Shown here in pieces: positions 55,175 to 63,224 of a stretch of 64,000 nt of DNA (position 1 is its first letter; each line of letters opens with the position of its first letter). Made by a program: the position numbers and the translations under genes. The notes beneath the pieces were generated by a model. The model was not told the DNA's origin, made no database searches, and was given only the letters and a program-made list of their open reading frames with translations. The stretch comes from Imperialibacter roseus (GTDB lineage: Bacteria; Bacteroidota; Bacteroidia; Cytophagales; Cyclobacteriaceae), in the NCBI RefSeq assembly GCF_032999765.1, contig NZ_CP136051.1:2332417-2396416 (forward strand), given 5' to 3'.

Positions 55175-56188
55175 ATGAGTGACTACATTACCCTTGACTC
55201 ACCCAATGTCCCGATATTGAGGCATGGGGAGAGCAACAGAATTCCCTATGGAGTTTTTATCAAGTCTCCTGCTGAACCGAATACGCTACCGGATTCGGAA
55301 CTTGCATCTTTCAAATCGAGAGACATGTACCTTCCAAATTTCTCCATTAGGGAGGTCGAAGGGATATTCTCAAGGGATGTCGTGCTTAAAAATCTCCGAA
55401 GTGAGGGAGCGGATCTTCCCGGAAGCTGCCTTTTGATGAAGGCTGATGTAAAGACATATCTGAAAGGATCGAGCCAGTTCATAGCCACTAAGCAGTCTTC
55501 TCAAAACTTCAAATTTGATCCTAACAACGAATACCGTCATCATATAGCTGCAAACAGCGAGCTTCATTATGTTCACGTGTCGTATGCACCGGAATACCTG
55601 GATAGCTTTTTGCCGCAAAACGAGCCCTGGGCTGACTGGGTGAGGGAAAAGATAGCCAAAAAAGAAAGGGTTTTTGGTAAAGAGTATCAGCCGCTCAGCC
55701 TTGCTCAGCTTAGAGCCATTCAAACCCTGACCGATTGTCCGTTGGTTGGGAGTTTGGGTGTAATGATGGTTGAGACTTCGGTAACCCAGATTATTTTGCT
55801 TCAGTTACACGCTCTTTTCGGCGAAGAGTACAAAATGACTGATAAGAACCCAACACATAGAAGGGATCAGGAGTTGGTGCATGCTCTCAAGCAATATCTG
55901 CGGGACAACTATCTCGAGGATCATTCCATTGCTGGCCTCGCCAGGCAGTTTGCAACTAATGGCAATAAACTTATGTCGGTGTTCAGGGCCGTGGAAGGAA
56001 AAAGCATCTTTGAGTACATCAGCGACCTGAGAATGCAACATGCGGTGCATCTTCTGCAGGACGAAGACGTAAAAGTTTTACAGGTTGCACGAACCTTCGG
56101 TTACAAAAATCCTAACCATTTTTCTACGGCTTTCAAAAGGATTTATGGCGTTGTGCCTACTGAATTCAGGTATAAACCAACATACTAA
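55175..56188 (+). CDS. AraC-family transcriptional regulator
   Basis: A 337-aa regulator. The N-terminal ~220 residues form a cupin-like or unassigned sensor domain. The C-terminal ~100 residues are the AraC double helix-turn-helix (HSIAGLARQFATNGNKLMSVFRAVEGKSIFEYI, then VLQVARTFGYKNPNHFSTAFKRIYGVVPTEFR, the HTH_18 signature). Soluble, unlike the membrane regulator at 4397. Target genes are not evident; it is divergent from the cytochrome c gene across a 197-bp spacer. Confidence 0.9.
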   Translation: MSDYITLDSPNVPILRHGESNRIPYGVFIKSPAEPNTLPDSELASFKSRDMYLPNFSIREVEGIFSRDVVLKNLRSEGADLPGSCLLMKADVKTYLKGSSQFIATKQSSQNFKFDPNNEYRHHIAANSELHYVHVSYAPEYLDSFLPQNEPWADWVREKIAKKERVFGKEYQPLSLAQLRAIQTLTDCPLVGSLGVMMVETSVTQIILLQLHALFGEEYKMTDKNPTHRRDQELVHALKQYLRDNYLEDHSIAGLARQFATNGNKLMSVFRAVEGKSIFEYISDLRMQHAVHLLQDEDVKVLQVARTFGYKNPNHFSTAFKRIYGVVPTEFRYKPTY

Positions 56189-56379
56189 CGGCTATTTTCC
56201 GGCAATTTTGGCTTCTGAAGATGTTTTTTTATCCTATCGTGCCAAATGAAGAACTTTTTAACACCAAATGTCATTTTACTATCGCAGCAAACTTTAGTTG
56301 TTGCTCTCTGAAAGGCAGAAAGAACATCTTTATTTCATCTAATTGCCTCAGAAAGAGAAACGTTCTCAAAATTAAAGGT

Positions 56380-56387
56380 TACCTTTG
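56380..56387 (+). promoter_or_regulatory. Candidate -7 box upstream of rpoD
   Basis: TACCTTTG matches the Bacteroidota -7 consensus TAnnTTTG exactly, 23 nt before the rpoD ATG. No TTG element sits at the usual ~20-bp distance, so the -33 half is not supported. Confidence 0.4.
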
Positions 56388-56409
56388 TCTTCACATTTAA
56401 AAAGCTTGG

Positions 56410-57273
56410 ATGAGACAACTCAAAATAAGTAAACAGATTACCAACAGGGAGAGTCAGTCTCTCGACAAGTATTTACAAGAAATTGGAAAAGTAGACCTCA
56501 TCACCGCAGACGAGGAAGTGATCTTAGCCCAAAAGATCAGAGAAGGAGATCAAATAGCACTTGAAAAACTAACAAAAGCCAATTTGCGCTTCGTTGTTTC
56601 GGTAGCTAAACAATATCAAACAGGCAGCCTTAGCCTTGGAGACCTTATCAGTGAGGGCAATGTTGGTCTGATCAAAGCGGCTCAACGTTTTGATGAAACC
56701 CGTGGTTTCAAATTCATCTCGTACGCTGTTTGGTGGATTCGCCAGTCTATTATGCAGGCGTTGGCCGAGCAGTCAAGAATTGTGCGTTTGCCTTTGAACA
56801 GGGTAGGGTCTTTGAACAAAATATCGAAGGCATTTTCTGACCTGGAGCAAAAGTTTCAGCGTGAGCCTACGGCTGAGGAGTTGGCCGAAGTGCTTGATGT
56901 CAGTTTGAGCGAAGTGCTTGCAACACAGAAAGTGTCAGGCCGTCAGGTAAGTATTGATGCACCATTTGTGAGTGGTGAAGAAAACGGCTTGCTTGATGTG
57001 ATGGTGGACGAAAATGAAGAAAGACCTGATGCCGGCCTGATGGTGGCTTCTTTGCAAAAAGAAATTCAGCGTTGTTTGTCTACGCTTACTGCCAGAGAAG
57101 CTGAGGTAGTATCGTTCTACTATGGCATCAACGGTGAGCAGCGCATGACACTGGAGGAGATTGGTGACAAGTTCAACCTCACTCGTGAAAGAGTTCGCCA
57201 GATCAAGGAAACTGCTACCCGCAGGCTCCGTAGTGGCACCAGAAGCAAGATATTGAAATCGTTCTTAGAGTAG
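56410..57273 (+). CDS. rpoD: Primary RNA polymerase sigma factor (RpoD-like)
   Basis: A 287-aa sigma-70 factor with regions 1.2 through 4, the short form typical of Bacteroidota. Region 1.2/2 includes [20 protein letters not shown] and [13 protein letters not shown]; region 2.3-2.4 is [29 protein letters not shown]; region 4.2 is [20 protein letters not shown]. As the housekeeping factor of the phylum it recognises TAnnTTTG/TTG promoters. Lone gene with its own promoter region. Confidence 0.96.
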   Translation: MRQLKISKQITNRESQSLDKYLQEIGKVDLITADEEVILAQKIREGDQIALEKLTKANLRFVVSVAKQYQTGSLSLGDLISEGNVGLIKAAQRFDETRGFKFISYAVWWIRQSIMQALAEQSRIVRLPLNRVGSLNKISKAFSDLEQKFQREPTAEELAEVLDVSLSEVLATQKVSGRQVSIDAPFVSGEENGLLDVMVDENEERPDAGLMVASLQKEIQRCLSTLTAREAEVVSFYYGINGEQRMTLEEIGDKFNLTRERVRQIKETATRRLRSGTRSKILKSFLE

Positions 57274-57352
57274 TCTACGGAATAATTTCCGTGCAAAAAT
57301 ATAAGAAGCACTTATCCGGGAGGGTAGGTGTTTTTTGTTGGAATCGGGGCTG

Positions 57353-57748
57353 TTAGGCCTCAGGTAGCTTCACCAGCTCTTCAAACAACCTGTCAAGCGT
57401 CTCCCCAGCATTCACACACAACCCAGGGTGTACTTTGGAGGTCTGGAGCACTGTGCTTCTTGCTGCTGTCAGCCAGCGAAAACGCTCGGTTATTCCGAGC
57501 TGCCCAATCGGGCCCGCTTCTTTCCCTCCCTGGCAAATCTTCTCAAAGGAGTCTGCATACACCTTCAGTTCGTTAAAATCTGTCTTTTGGCAAAGCCCGG
57601 CCAATCGAGACTCGTTCCAGTCAAATCGAGCCCGCAAGAACTTTTGCCCTGAGCACAACAGCACAACCCCCACGTTCAGAAACTCTTCACGCTCGACATG
57701 TGGCACCACACGAACGACGGCGTATTCAAATAGCTGTCTCTCTTGCAT
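57353..57748 (-). CDS. DUF3037 protein, partner of HipA-like kinase
   Basis: A 131-aa protein beginning MQERQLFEYAVVRVVPHVEREEFLNVGVVLLC, the DUF3037 signature. It is cytoplasmic and its function is unknown. Its 5' end overlaps the 3' end of the HipA-like kinase gene by 23 bp on the same strand, so they are translated together. DUF3037 proteins commonly neighbour HipA-family kinases in this phylum, so it may be the regulator, substrate or antitoxin of the kinase. Confidence 0.85.
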   Translation of the reverse strand: MQERQLFEYAVVRVVPHVEREEFLNVGVVLLCSGQKFLRARFDWNESRLAGLCQKTDFNELKVYADSFEKICQGGKEAGPIGQLGITERFRWLTAARSTVLQTSKVHPGLCVNAGETLDRLFEELVKLPEA

Positions 57749-58517
57749 GTTTTGCTTCGTTGACGAAAAAAGAAGAGTTGGCTACCCGTGTAGTCAAAAA
57801 TTGAATATAGGCGGCCCTGTGCTGTTCGGGGTTTTGGAACGGAGAGTCCTCTACCAGCCAGTCATCGGGTATTAGGGCCACAATGGCTTTGATGGCCTGC
57901 TCAGTCAACACAGGTGCGAACTGTTTGTCGACAGCATCAAGCTCGCTGGCAATGGGAAGCAGTACGTGCTTTGAAATCAGCTGAAAAGGTTTTTTTGGCT
58001 TGTCCCAGTTGTCCCAGCTGTGATGGAAATACAGGGAGGCACCATGATCGATCAGCCAAAGCTCTTTGTGCCACCAGAGCATGTTGGTGTTGCGGGCCGT
58101 GCGGTCGACGTTCATCAGCAGGCTGTCGAGCCACACTATCTGAGACGCCAGCAAAGGCGATAGCTTAGTCGCCACCGGGTCATAGGTGATTGAGCCAGAC
58201 AAGTAGTGCAGCCCGAGGTTAATACCGACGCTGGCCTTCAGCAGATCCTGTATTTCTTCGTCACCTTCAATACGGCCAAAGGCAATATCTAGGTCTGCAA
58301 AAACAATTTCCGGCACTCTGAACCCTAATAGCCTGGCAATTTCGCCACCAATAAGCTCTGCTATCAGTGCTTTCTTGCCCTGGCCGGCTCCTTTGAATTT
58401 CAGTACATATAGAAATTCATCATCAGCTTCAACAATGGCAGGCAGTGAACCACCTTCCCGGAGAGGGGTGACGTAGCGGGTAACGCTAACAGTACGAATT
58501 TCAGCTGCGTGTGCCAT
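57726..58517 (-). CDS. HipA-family kinase
   Basis: A 263-aa kinase-like protein of the HipA superfamily. Catalytic features: Lys in FLYVLKFKGAGQGKKALI (ATP-binding, near residue 37), catalytic loop DSLLMNVDRTARNTNML, and DHG metal motif in LWLIDHGASLYF. The start is ATG at 58517; TTG at 58553 would add 12 residues. It is shorter than classical HipA (~440 aa), lacking most of the N-terminal and C-terminal extras. It is not preceded by HipB; its partner is the overlapping DUF3037 gene. The substrate (perhaps a tRNA synthetase, as for HipA) is unknown. Confidence 0.85.
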   Translation of the reverse strand: MAHAAEIRTVSVTRYVTPLREGGSLPAIVEADDEFLYVLKFKGAGQGKKALIAELIGGEIARLLGFRVPEIVFADLDIAFGRIEGDEEIQDLLKASVGINLGLHYLSGSITYDPVATKLSPLLASQIVWLDSLLMNVDRTARNTNMLWWHKELWLIDHGASLYFHHSWDNWDKPKKPFQLISKHVLLPIASELDAVDKQFAPVLTEQAIKAIVALIPDDWLVEDSPFQNPEQHRAAYIQFLTTRVANSSFFVNEAKHARETAI

Positions 58518-58612
58518 CAATTGTTGTAAACCGTTGCGGCAAATGTAACACAACGCTGCCTGTTAATAAAAAGCAATCTTCGGGAAACGGAGTCGCCATA
58601 GGCCAAAAAAAA

Positions 58613-58644
58613 GGGGGAAACATGTCTTGTCGACATATTCCCCC
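58613..58644 (-). terminator. Strong intrinsic terminator
   Basis: GGGGGAA paired with TTCCCCC and ATGTC paired with GACAT make an interrupted 12-bp stem. On the minus strand eight T follow (CCCCCTTTTTTTT), ideal for ending the 58676-59071 transcript. Confidence 0.85.
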
Positions 58645-58675
58645 ACAAATATCATCAGCGCTGATCGCTTGCTGT

Positions 58676-59071
58676 TTAAGCTTCTTTTTCAGCAGTCTCT
58701 TCTACCTCTGTTTCTTCTTCAACAATTTCCTCGCCCCGGTTGATATGCAGCACGAAGTGTTTGTCCATAACGAATTCATAAGTAGCAGTGCTTACCAGAT
58801 CATTGGCAGTTTTTGAAGACTGCAAAATCACCAGAAGGTCTTTTGCTACGATAGAAGTTCTAATGTCATTTTGGGCCTTTCCTTTGAATACATTCAAAGA
58901 GAAAGAATAACCACCCTTTTCCTTAGGGTTGATGATGGTAAATTCATGTTTAGACATCTTGTAGGTCTGTGGACCTTCTGCCGAGTCTATCATGTGCTTG
59001 AGAATTGCCGGTCTGTACTTGTTCCACAAATAAGTGTAAGTGTGGGAAACTTCAGAAGAATAATTGGCCAT
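58676..59071 (-). CDS. Conserved hypothetical protein with acidic C-terminus
   Basis: A 131-aa soluble protein with no signal or membrane helix. The N-terminal 105 residues are beta-like (SKHEFTIINPKEKGGYSFSLNVFKGKAQND; VLHINRGEEI); the last ~18 residues are a Glu-rich tail. I recognise the type as conserved in Cytophagales but without a known function. It ends at a strong terminator, so it is probably transcribed well on its own. Confidence 0.7.
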   Translation of the reverse strand: MANYSSEVSHTYTYLWNKYRPAILKHMIDSAEGPQTYKMSKHEFTIINPKEKGGYSFSLNVFKGKAQNDIRTSIVAKDLLVILQSSKTANDLVSTATYEFVMDKHFVLHINRGEEIVEEETEVEETAEKEA

Positions 59072-59236
59072 TGAACTATATTGATTATTTACAAATTGTT
59101 TTTCTATGAATATTTATTGCCGACGAGTTTATAACGGTAGTCGACTTATGTATCACCCTCAGTTCGGGGCTGATATGGATAGTCGTATTTTTTAGAGCAG
59201 ATAATTACATGTTGTGGATTCTAAATAGGAACAAAT

Positions 59237-59440
59237 CTAGTAACGCTGAAGTTCAGCGAATATGTGTTCCAGCTCTGCTCTGGTCTTTTTTAGCTTTTCT
59301 TCAAGCTTAACCAGCATACTTTCCCGGTCAGTATCAGCCAGGAAAAAGTCGCTGTCATTGAGGTCAGGAAATCTCCATTTCAACATTACCTTTTGCTCTC
59401 TCCAGCTTCTAACGATCTCCATATGCTGCAAGGTAAGCAT
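59237..59440 (-). CDS. CsbD-like small stress protein
   Basis: A 67-aa protein whose pattern, W-x-x-QK-x-x-LK-x-x-F-P-x-L-x-D-x-D followed by MLVKLEEKLKKTRAELEHIF, matches the CsbD-like stress protein family. Usually induced on general stress or entry into stationary phase; biochemical role unknown. ATG at 59440 (with an in-frame ATG at 59422 as alternative). Confidence 0.65.
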   Translation of the reverse strand: MLTLQHMEIVRSWREQKVMLKWRFPDLNDSDFFLADTDRESMLVKLEEKLKKTRAELEHIFAELQRY

Positions 59441-59528
59441 ATTTGGGGAATATTTGTTGTTATTTGGATTTTACATTCTAGAGTTGTAGGTTTTCCTCGT
59501 TTTCTTCAGCACGAGTGGTGTTCCATTT

Positions 59529-61217
59529 TCAAGACACGGGTGACACTTCTTCCACCTGCTTTACCTCGCCAACTATCGTCTTCCATGCGGTAAATCCCCC
59601 GGCTACATTGTAAACTTTTTTGCAGTTGTGGTGAAGTAATATTAAAGAAGCCATATAGCCCCTTAATCCTTTCGCACAGTAAACATAGGTGGGCCTATCA
59701 AGATCAATTTCATTGATTCTCAGTCGCAACTCGTCAAGAGGAATGTTGATAGAGTGTTGAATATATCCTTCTTTATGAATCTCGGTAGGGTTTCTGACGT
59801 CAAGCAGTGTGTAGCTTGCGGGGGAGACAGACTGATTAAGAGCCCTGGCTGCCTCAACGACCGACACTTCTTGGTAACTGGCCCTCATCGAATTGCCTGC
59901 TACGAACCCAGCCACTACCACGGGGTCTTTGGCGGCCGAGAAGGGTGGCGCATAGGCCAGATCGAGGCGGGGTAGGTCATCAATGGTTAGTCGGGCATAC
60001 AGGGCGGTGGCCAGCACATCAACTCGCTTGTCAACCCCATGCTCGCCGAACAGTTCTGCCCCGAGCAAAACGCCGGTTTCGGGGTCGTAGTGAATTTCTA
60101 GTAACAGGTCTTTTTGATCGGGAAAGAAACCAGGAGTGGAACCTGCGATAATTAAAGTTGATTTGAACGGGATGCCAGCCCTTTCGAGTGATTTGGGTCC
60201 CATGCCTGTTCGGGCAATGGCATAGTCAAATATTTTCATGATTGCCGTGCCATAGCCCCCCTCAAAGGTTACATTGCCCCCGGCTGCATTCGCACCAGCG
60301 GCCCGGCCTCCTTTGTTGGAATGAGTGCCCATCGGGTACCAGCTATGCTCACCCGTTATCATGTTGTTGATCGCTGCACAATCACCAGCCGCATAAATGT
60401 CTGGAATGGAGGTTTCCATATGCTTGTTCACCAGCAGTGCACCGTTGGGTAGATGCCTGGCGCCTTTTCGAACGAGCATTTGCGTATTAGGCTTAATGCT
60501 GATGCCTACCAAAAGGTAGTCTGTAAAGAGGCGGTTTCCGTTGCTAAGGATCAATTCATTTGTGGTGCGGTCAACTTCCACGACTGACACGCCAAGGCGG
60601 ACATCAATGCCATTATCTTCCAGCACGTTCTTTGCAAGGTGGGCAAATTTCACGTCCCAGTTTGCCAATACCTGGTTTCCAAGCTCTATTACTGTCACTT
60701 TTTTGCCAGCATGAACAAGGTTTTCGGCGGTTTCCAAGCCTATGAGACCGGCACCTAGAATGGTGAAGTGATTTGCAGTGTCCATCACACCACTTTTCAT
60801 CACCCTGTCAAAGTCTTCAAGTGTTTTGGCGTGGGCCCAGCTTTCAAAGATCTCAATGTTTTTAATAGGAGGCAAAACCGCCTGGCCGCCAGTCGCAAAT
60901 ACAAGTTTGTCGTATTCATAGGCGCCCTTGTTGGTGTATACAATGCGGGCTTCCGGGTCAATATCTGTTACTGGCTCATCCAGATGAAGTTCTACTCCAA
61001 ACCTCTTTTCAAGTAGCTCCGGTTGCACTACGATGAGCTTATCCCTGGTTTTTATTTTGCCAGAAAGAGCGTAGGGGATACCACAGGTCGCATAGCTCAC
61101 ATGTGATGTTTTTTCAAACATGATGATTTCTGCGTTTTCGTCTGTCCGTCGGGCCTTTGCTGCTGCTGAGGGGCCTGCGGAAAGACCGCCTACGATTACT
61201 ATTCTAGTTCTTCTCAT
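59529..61217 (-). CDS. CoA-disulfide-reductase-type flavoprotein with C-terminal rhodanese domain
   Basis: A 562-aa NAD(P)H/FAD oxidoreductase. FAD-binding IVIVGGLSAGPSAAAKARR at the N-terminus and redox Cys in YATCGIPYALSG (near residue 44) place it with CoA-disulfide reductases and NADH oxidases that use one Cys rather than a CxxC disulfide. The NAD-binding loop is TILGAGLIGLETAENLVHAGKKV. A rhodanese domain begins near residue 470, with active Cys in VYCAKGLRGYMASL (near 511). This CoADR-RHD fusion points to thiol, persulfide or CoA redox. ATG at 61217; the longer frame to 61307 adds non-conserved residues. Confidence 0.9.
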   Translation of the reverse strand: MRRTRIVIVGGLSAGPSAAAKARRTDENAEIIMFEKTSHVSYATCGIPYALSGKIKTRDKLIVVQPELLEKRFGVELHLDEPVTDIDPEARIVYTNKGAYEYDKLVFATGGQAVLPPIKNIEIFESWAHAKTLEDFDRVMKSGVMDTANHFTILGAGLIGLETAENLVHAGKKVTVIELGNQVLANWDVKFAHLAKNVLEDNGIDVRLGVSVVEVDRTTNELILSNGNRLFTDYLLVGISIKPNTQMLVRKGARHLPNGALLVNKHMETSIPDIYAAGDCAAINNMITGEHSWYPMGTHSNKGGRAAGANAAGGNVTFEGGYGTAIMKIFDYAIARTGMGPKSLERAGIPFKSTLIIAGSTPGFFPDQKDLLLEIHYDPETGVLLGAELFGEHGVDKRVDVLATALYARLTIDDLPRLDLAYAPPFSAAKDPVVVAGFVAGNSMRASYQEVSVVEAARALNQSVSPASYTLLDVRNPTEIHKEGYIQHSINIPLDELRLRINEIDLDRPTYVYCAKGLRGYMASLILLHHNCKKVYNVAGGFTAWKTIVGEVKQVEEVSPVS

Positions 61218-61813
61218 TTTTTGTCTCAATAAATGGATCGCAAATTTGCATAGGGCAAGGCTAGTGTACTGTGACAATTGTAACAGATGGGTTATGATAT
61301 TTGTCAATTCCTGGTGGAGTACAGCTATGCAAATTGAAAGGAGGCGACTTTGTACCCCATTTGTTATTGTGATATATAATCGGTGGTTCTTCTAAAATTC
61401 AGCTTTCATGTCCTTCTTCTTTCCGCCCCGAGCTATTTCCCAATTCAGGCCTTGAATGTTCTCCGTATTCCTGGTGGCGGACAAATGATTTATAATAGGC
61501 ACAAGGTTTTGCAGGTGGCGCAGATGAAGGAATATTCGAAAAGGTAAGCGATTGAGGACACCAACACTCAACTGATGGCATATGTAGACAAATTGTTGGA
61601 TGTGCTGGCTCTTAGCTCAGCTTATGACAAAAGTCAGCCGGGAAGGGCATTTCAATCATGTTCACTCATTTTTTAATCGCCTTACTTTATCCCCATCAAA
61701 TGAGCATCCTTAGCCACTCCGGAAAAGGCGCTTTTAATGTTGAAATAGTCATTTCCGGCCAGCAGACTAAAGTTGCGTTCATTGTTGAAATATAAAATGA
61801 TGAAGCAATATTT
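61218..61813. other. 596-bp intergenic region upstream of nuoA
   Basis: No intact gene. A plus-strand frame from about 61440 to 61680 reads as protein-like sequence broken by one TAA at 61545-61547; its tail from ATG 61575 (33 codons, MAYVDKLLDVLALSSAYDK) could be a tiny ORF or the remnant of a lost gene. No hairpin or promoter stands out. The nuo operon promoter must lie in the last few hundred bases. Confidence 0.6.
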
Positions 61814-62164
61814 ATGGAAAGCTACCAACTCTTAACCCTTTTTCTTACCGCCGCTCTTCTTGTCGGCGGTGCCATCACCTTCAGCTATTTCGTTGCTCCC
61901 TATAAACCGGGTGCTGTTAAGTCAGAACCATACGAATGCGGGATTCCCACCGTGGGCCCCACCTGGATACAGTTTCACGTGGGTTATTACCTGTTTGCCA
62001 TCATCTATTTGATCTTCGATGTGGAAACCGTTTTTCTCTACCCCTGGGCAGTGGTAATGAAAGAGGTGGGAATGAAGGCATTTGCGGAAATACTCATCTT
62101 TCTTACCATCCTGGGCCTGGGACTCCTTTATGCCTGGAAGAAAAAAGCGCTGATATGGGAATAG
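61814..62164 (+). CDS. nuoA: NADH-quinone oxidoreductase subunit A
   Basis: A 116-aa membrane subunit of complex I with three helices. [40 protein letters not shown] contains the highly conserved loop and the intramembrane acidic residues (D-x-E) of NuoA. First gene of the nuo operon; overlaps nuoB by 10 bp. Confidence 0.96.
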   Translation: MESYQLLTLFLTAALLVGGAITFSYFVAPYKPGAVKSEPYECGIPTVGPTWIQFHVGYYLFAIIYLIFDVETVFLYPWAVVMKEVGMKAFAEILIFLTILGLGLLYAWKKKALIWE

Positions 62165-62769
62165 ACATCAAATCGATCCCTTATGAGGACTTCAATGACA
62201 ATGAGGCCCTTGAGGAACTGACAAAAAGTGGCAGCAATGTGATGCTGACCACTGTCGACTCTTTAATTAATTGGGGAAGATCTAATTCCGTGTGGCCACT
62301 TACATTTGCTACGAGCTGCTGCGGCATAGAAATGATGGCTACGGGTGCTCCACGACATGACTTTGCCAGGTTTGGCATTGAAGTCTACCGTGCGAGCCCA
62401 CGCCAGGCGGACGTGATTGTGGTGGCAGGTACCATCGTGAGAAAGATGGCGCCTGTACTAAAGCGGCTCTACGACCAAATGGCCGACCCTAAGTACGTGA
62501 TTGCGATGGGTGCCTGCGCCGTGTCTGGCGGGCCTTTTTATTATAATTCCTATTCGGTAGTGAGAGGCGTCGACCAGGTGATCCCTGTGGATGTATACAT
62601 TCCCGGCTGCCCGCCAAGGCCGGAGGCGCTCCTGTACGGTGTGATGCAATTGCAGCGGAAGATTCAGGCCATCACCATGAAGCAGTCCAATGCACAGAGT
62701 GAGCCAGTGCTAAGGACCGAAAAGCCCAAAGAAGCGGATGTTCCACCTTCAGAAGAGCCAGCATCATGA
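62155..62769 (+). CDS. nuoB: NADH-quinone oxidoreductase subunit B
   Basis: A 204-aa subunit carrying the terminal 4Fe-4S cluster N2 of complex I. Cluster ligands: tandem Cys in [11 protein letters not shown], Cys in MGACAVSGG and Cys in PGCPPRPE. The C-terminal ~30 residues are a polar, acidic extension beyond the usual core. ATG at 62155 lies inside the end of nuoA; a longer upstream frame is discarded because the family N-terminus starts here. Overlaps nuoC by 4 bp. Confidence 0.97.
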   Translation: MGIDIKSIPYEDFNDNEALEELTKSGSNVMLTTVDSLINWGRSNSVWPLTFATSCCGIEMMATGAPRHDFARFGIEVYRASPRQADVIVVAGTIVRKMAPVLKRLYDQMADPKYVIAMGACAVSGGPFYYNSYSVVRGVDQVIPVDVYIPGCPPRPEALLYGVMQLQRKIQAITMKQSNAQSEPVLRTEKPKEADVPPSEEPAS

Positions 62770-63221
62770 CAAGAGAAGCTATCACCGAATTTGCTACTGC
62801 CTTAGTTCCCGACCTGATTGCAGGCCCAAGTAAGCAGTTTCCGGAGTTTGTGGTGCCAGCGGAAAAAATGCATGCCTTCGCCGCCGCATTGAAAAACGAG
62901 CCAATATTGAAGATGGACTACCTTTTTTGCCTTACTGCGGCAGATCGTAAGGATGGCTTGCATGTGATCTATCATTTAACTTCTACTGAATTCCGGCATT
63001 CGGTGCTGGTGAAAGTAGTGCTGCCCGACAAAGAAAATCCCGAAGTAGCTACGGTAAGCGACCTGTGGAAGGCTGCGGAATATTACGAACGTGAGGTATT
63101 TGATTTGTTCGGAATCAAGTTCACTGATCACCCTGACATGAGAAGAATTTTTCTTGAAGATGACTGGGTAGGTTTTCCTTTGCGAAAAGATTACAAGGAC
63201 GAATTCACGCTTGAACATTGA
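62766..63221 (+). CDS. nuoC: NADH-quinone oxidoreductase subunit C
   Basis: A 151-aa peripheral-arm subunit. The conserved C-terminal segment [36 protein letters not shown] is nearly textbook. It is a separate gene here rather than fused to nuoD as in some proteobacteria. 3 nt from nuoD. Confidence 0.96.
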   Translation: MTREAITEFATALVPDLIAGPSKQFPEFVVPAEKMHAFAAALKNEPILKMDYLFCLTAADRKDGLHVIYHLTSTEFRHSVLVKVVLPDKENPEVATVSDLWKAAEYYEREVFDLFGIKFTDHPDMRRIFLEDDWVGFPLRKDYKDEFTLEH

Positions 63222-63224
63222 GCC

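Noticed and set aside
57277-57292. Terminator after rpoD
   Set aside because: A 6-bp stem ACGGAA/TTCCGT exists but no T-tract follows.
61399-61581. Small minus-strand ORF before nuoA
   Set aside because: Composition is cysteine- and proline-rich and shows no family features; the opposite strand has a better, though broken, frame.
61936-62154. Upstream extension of nuoB
   Set aside because: It lies inside nuoA in another frame; the NuoB family N-terminus starts at 62155.
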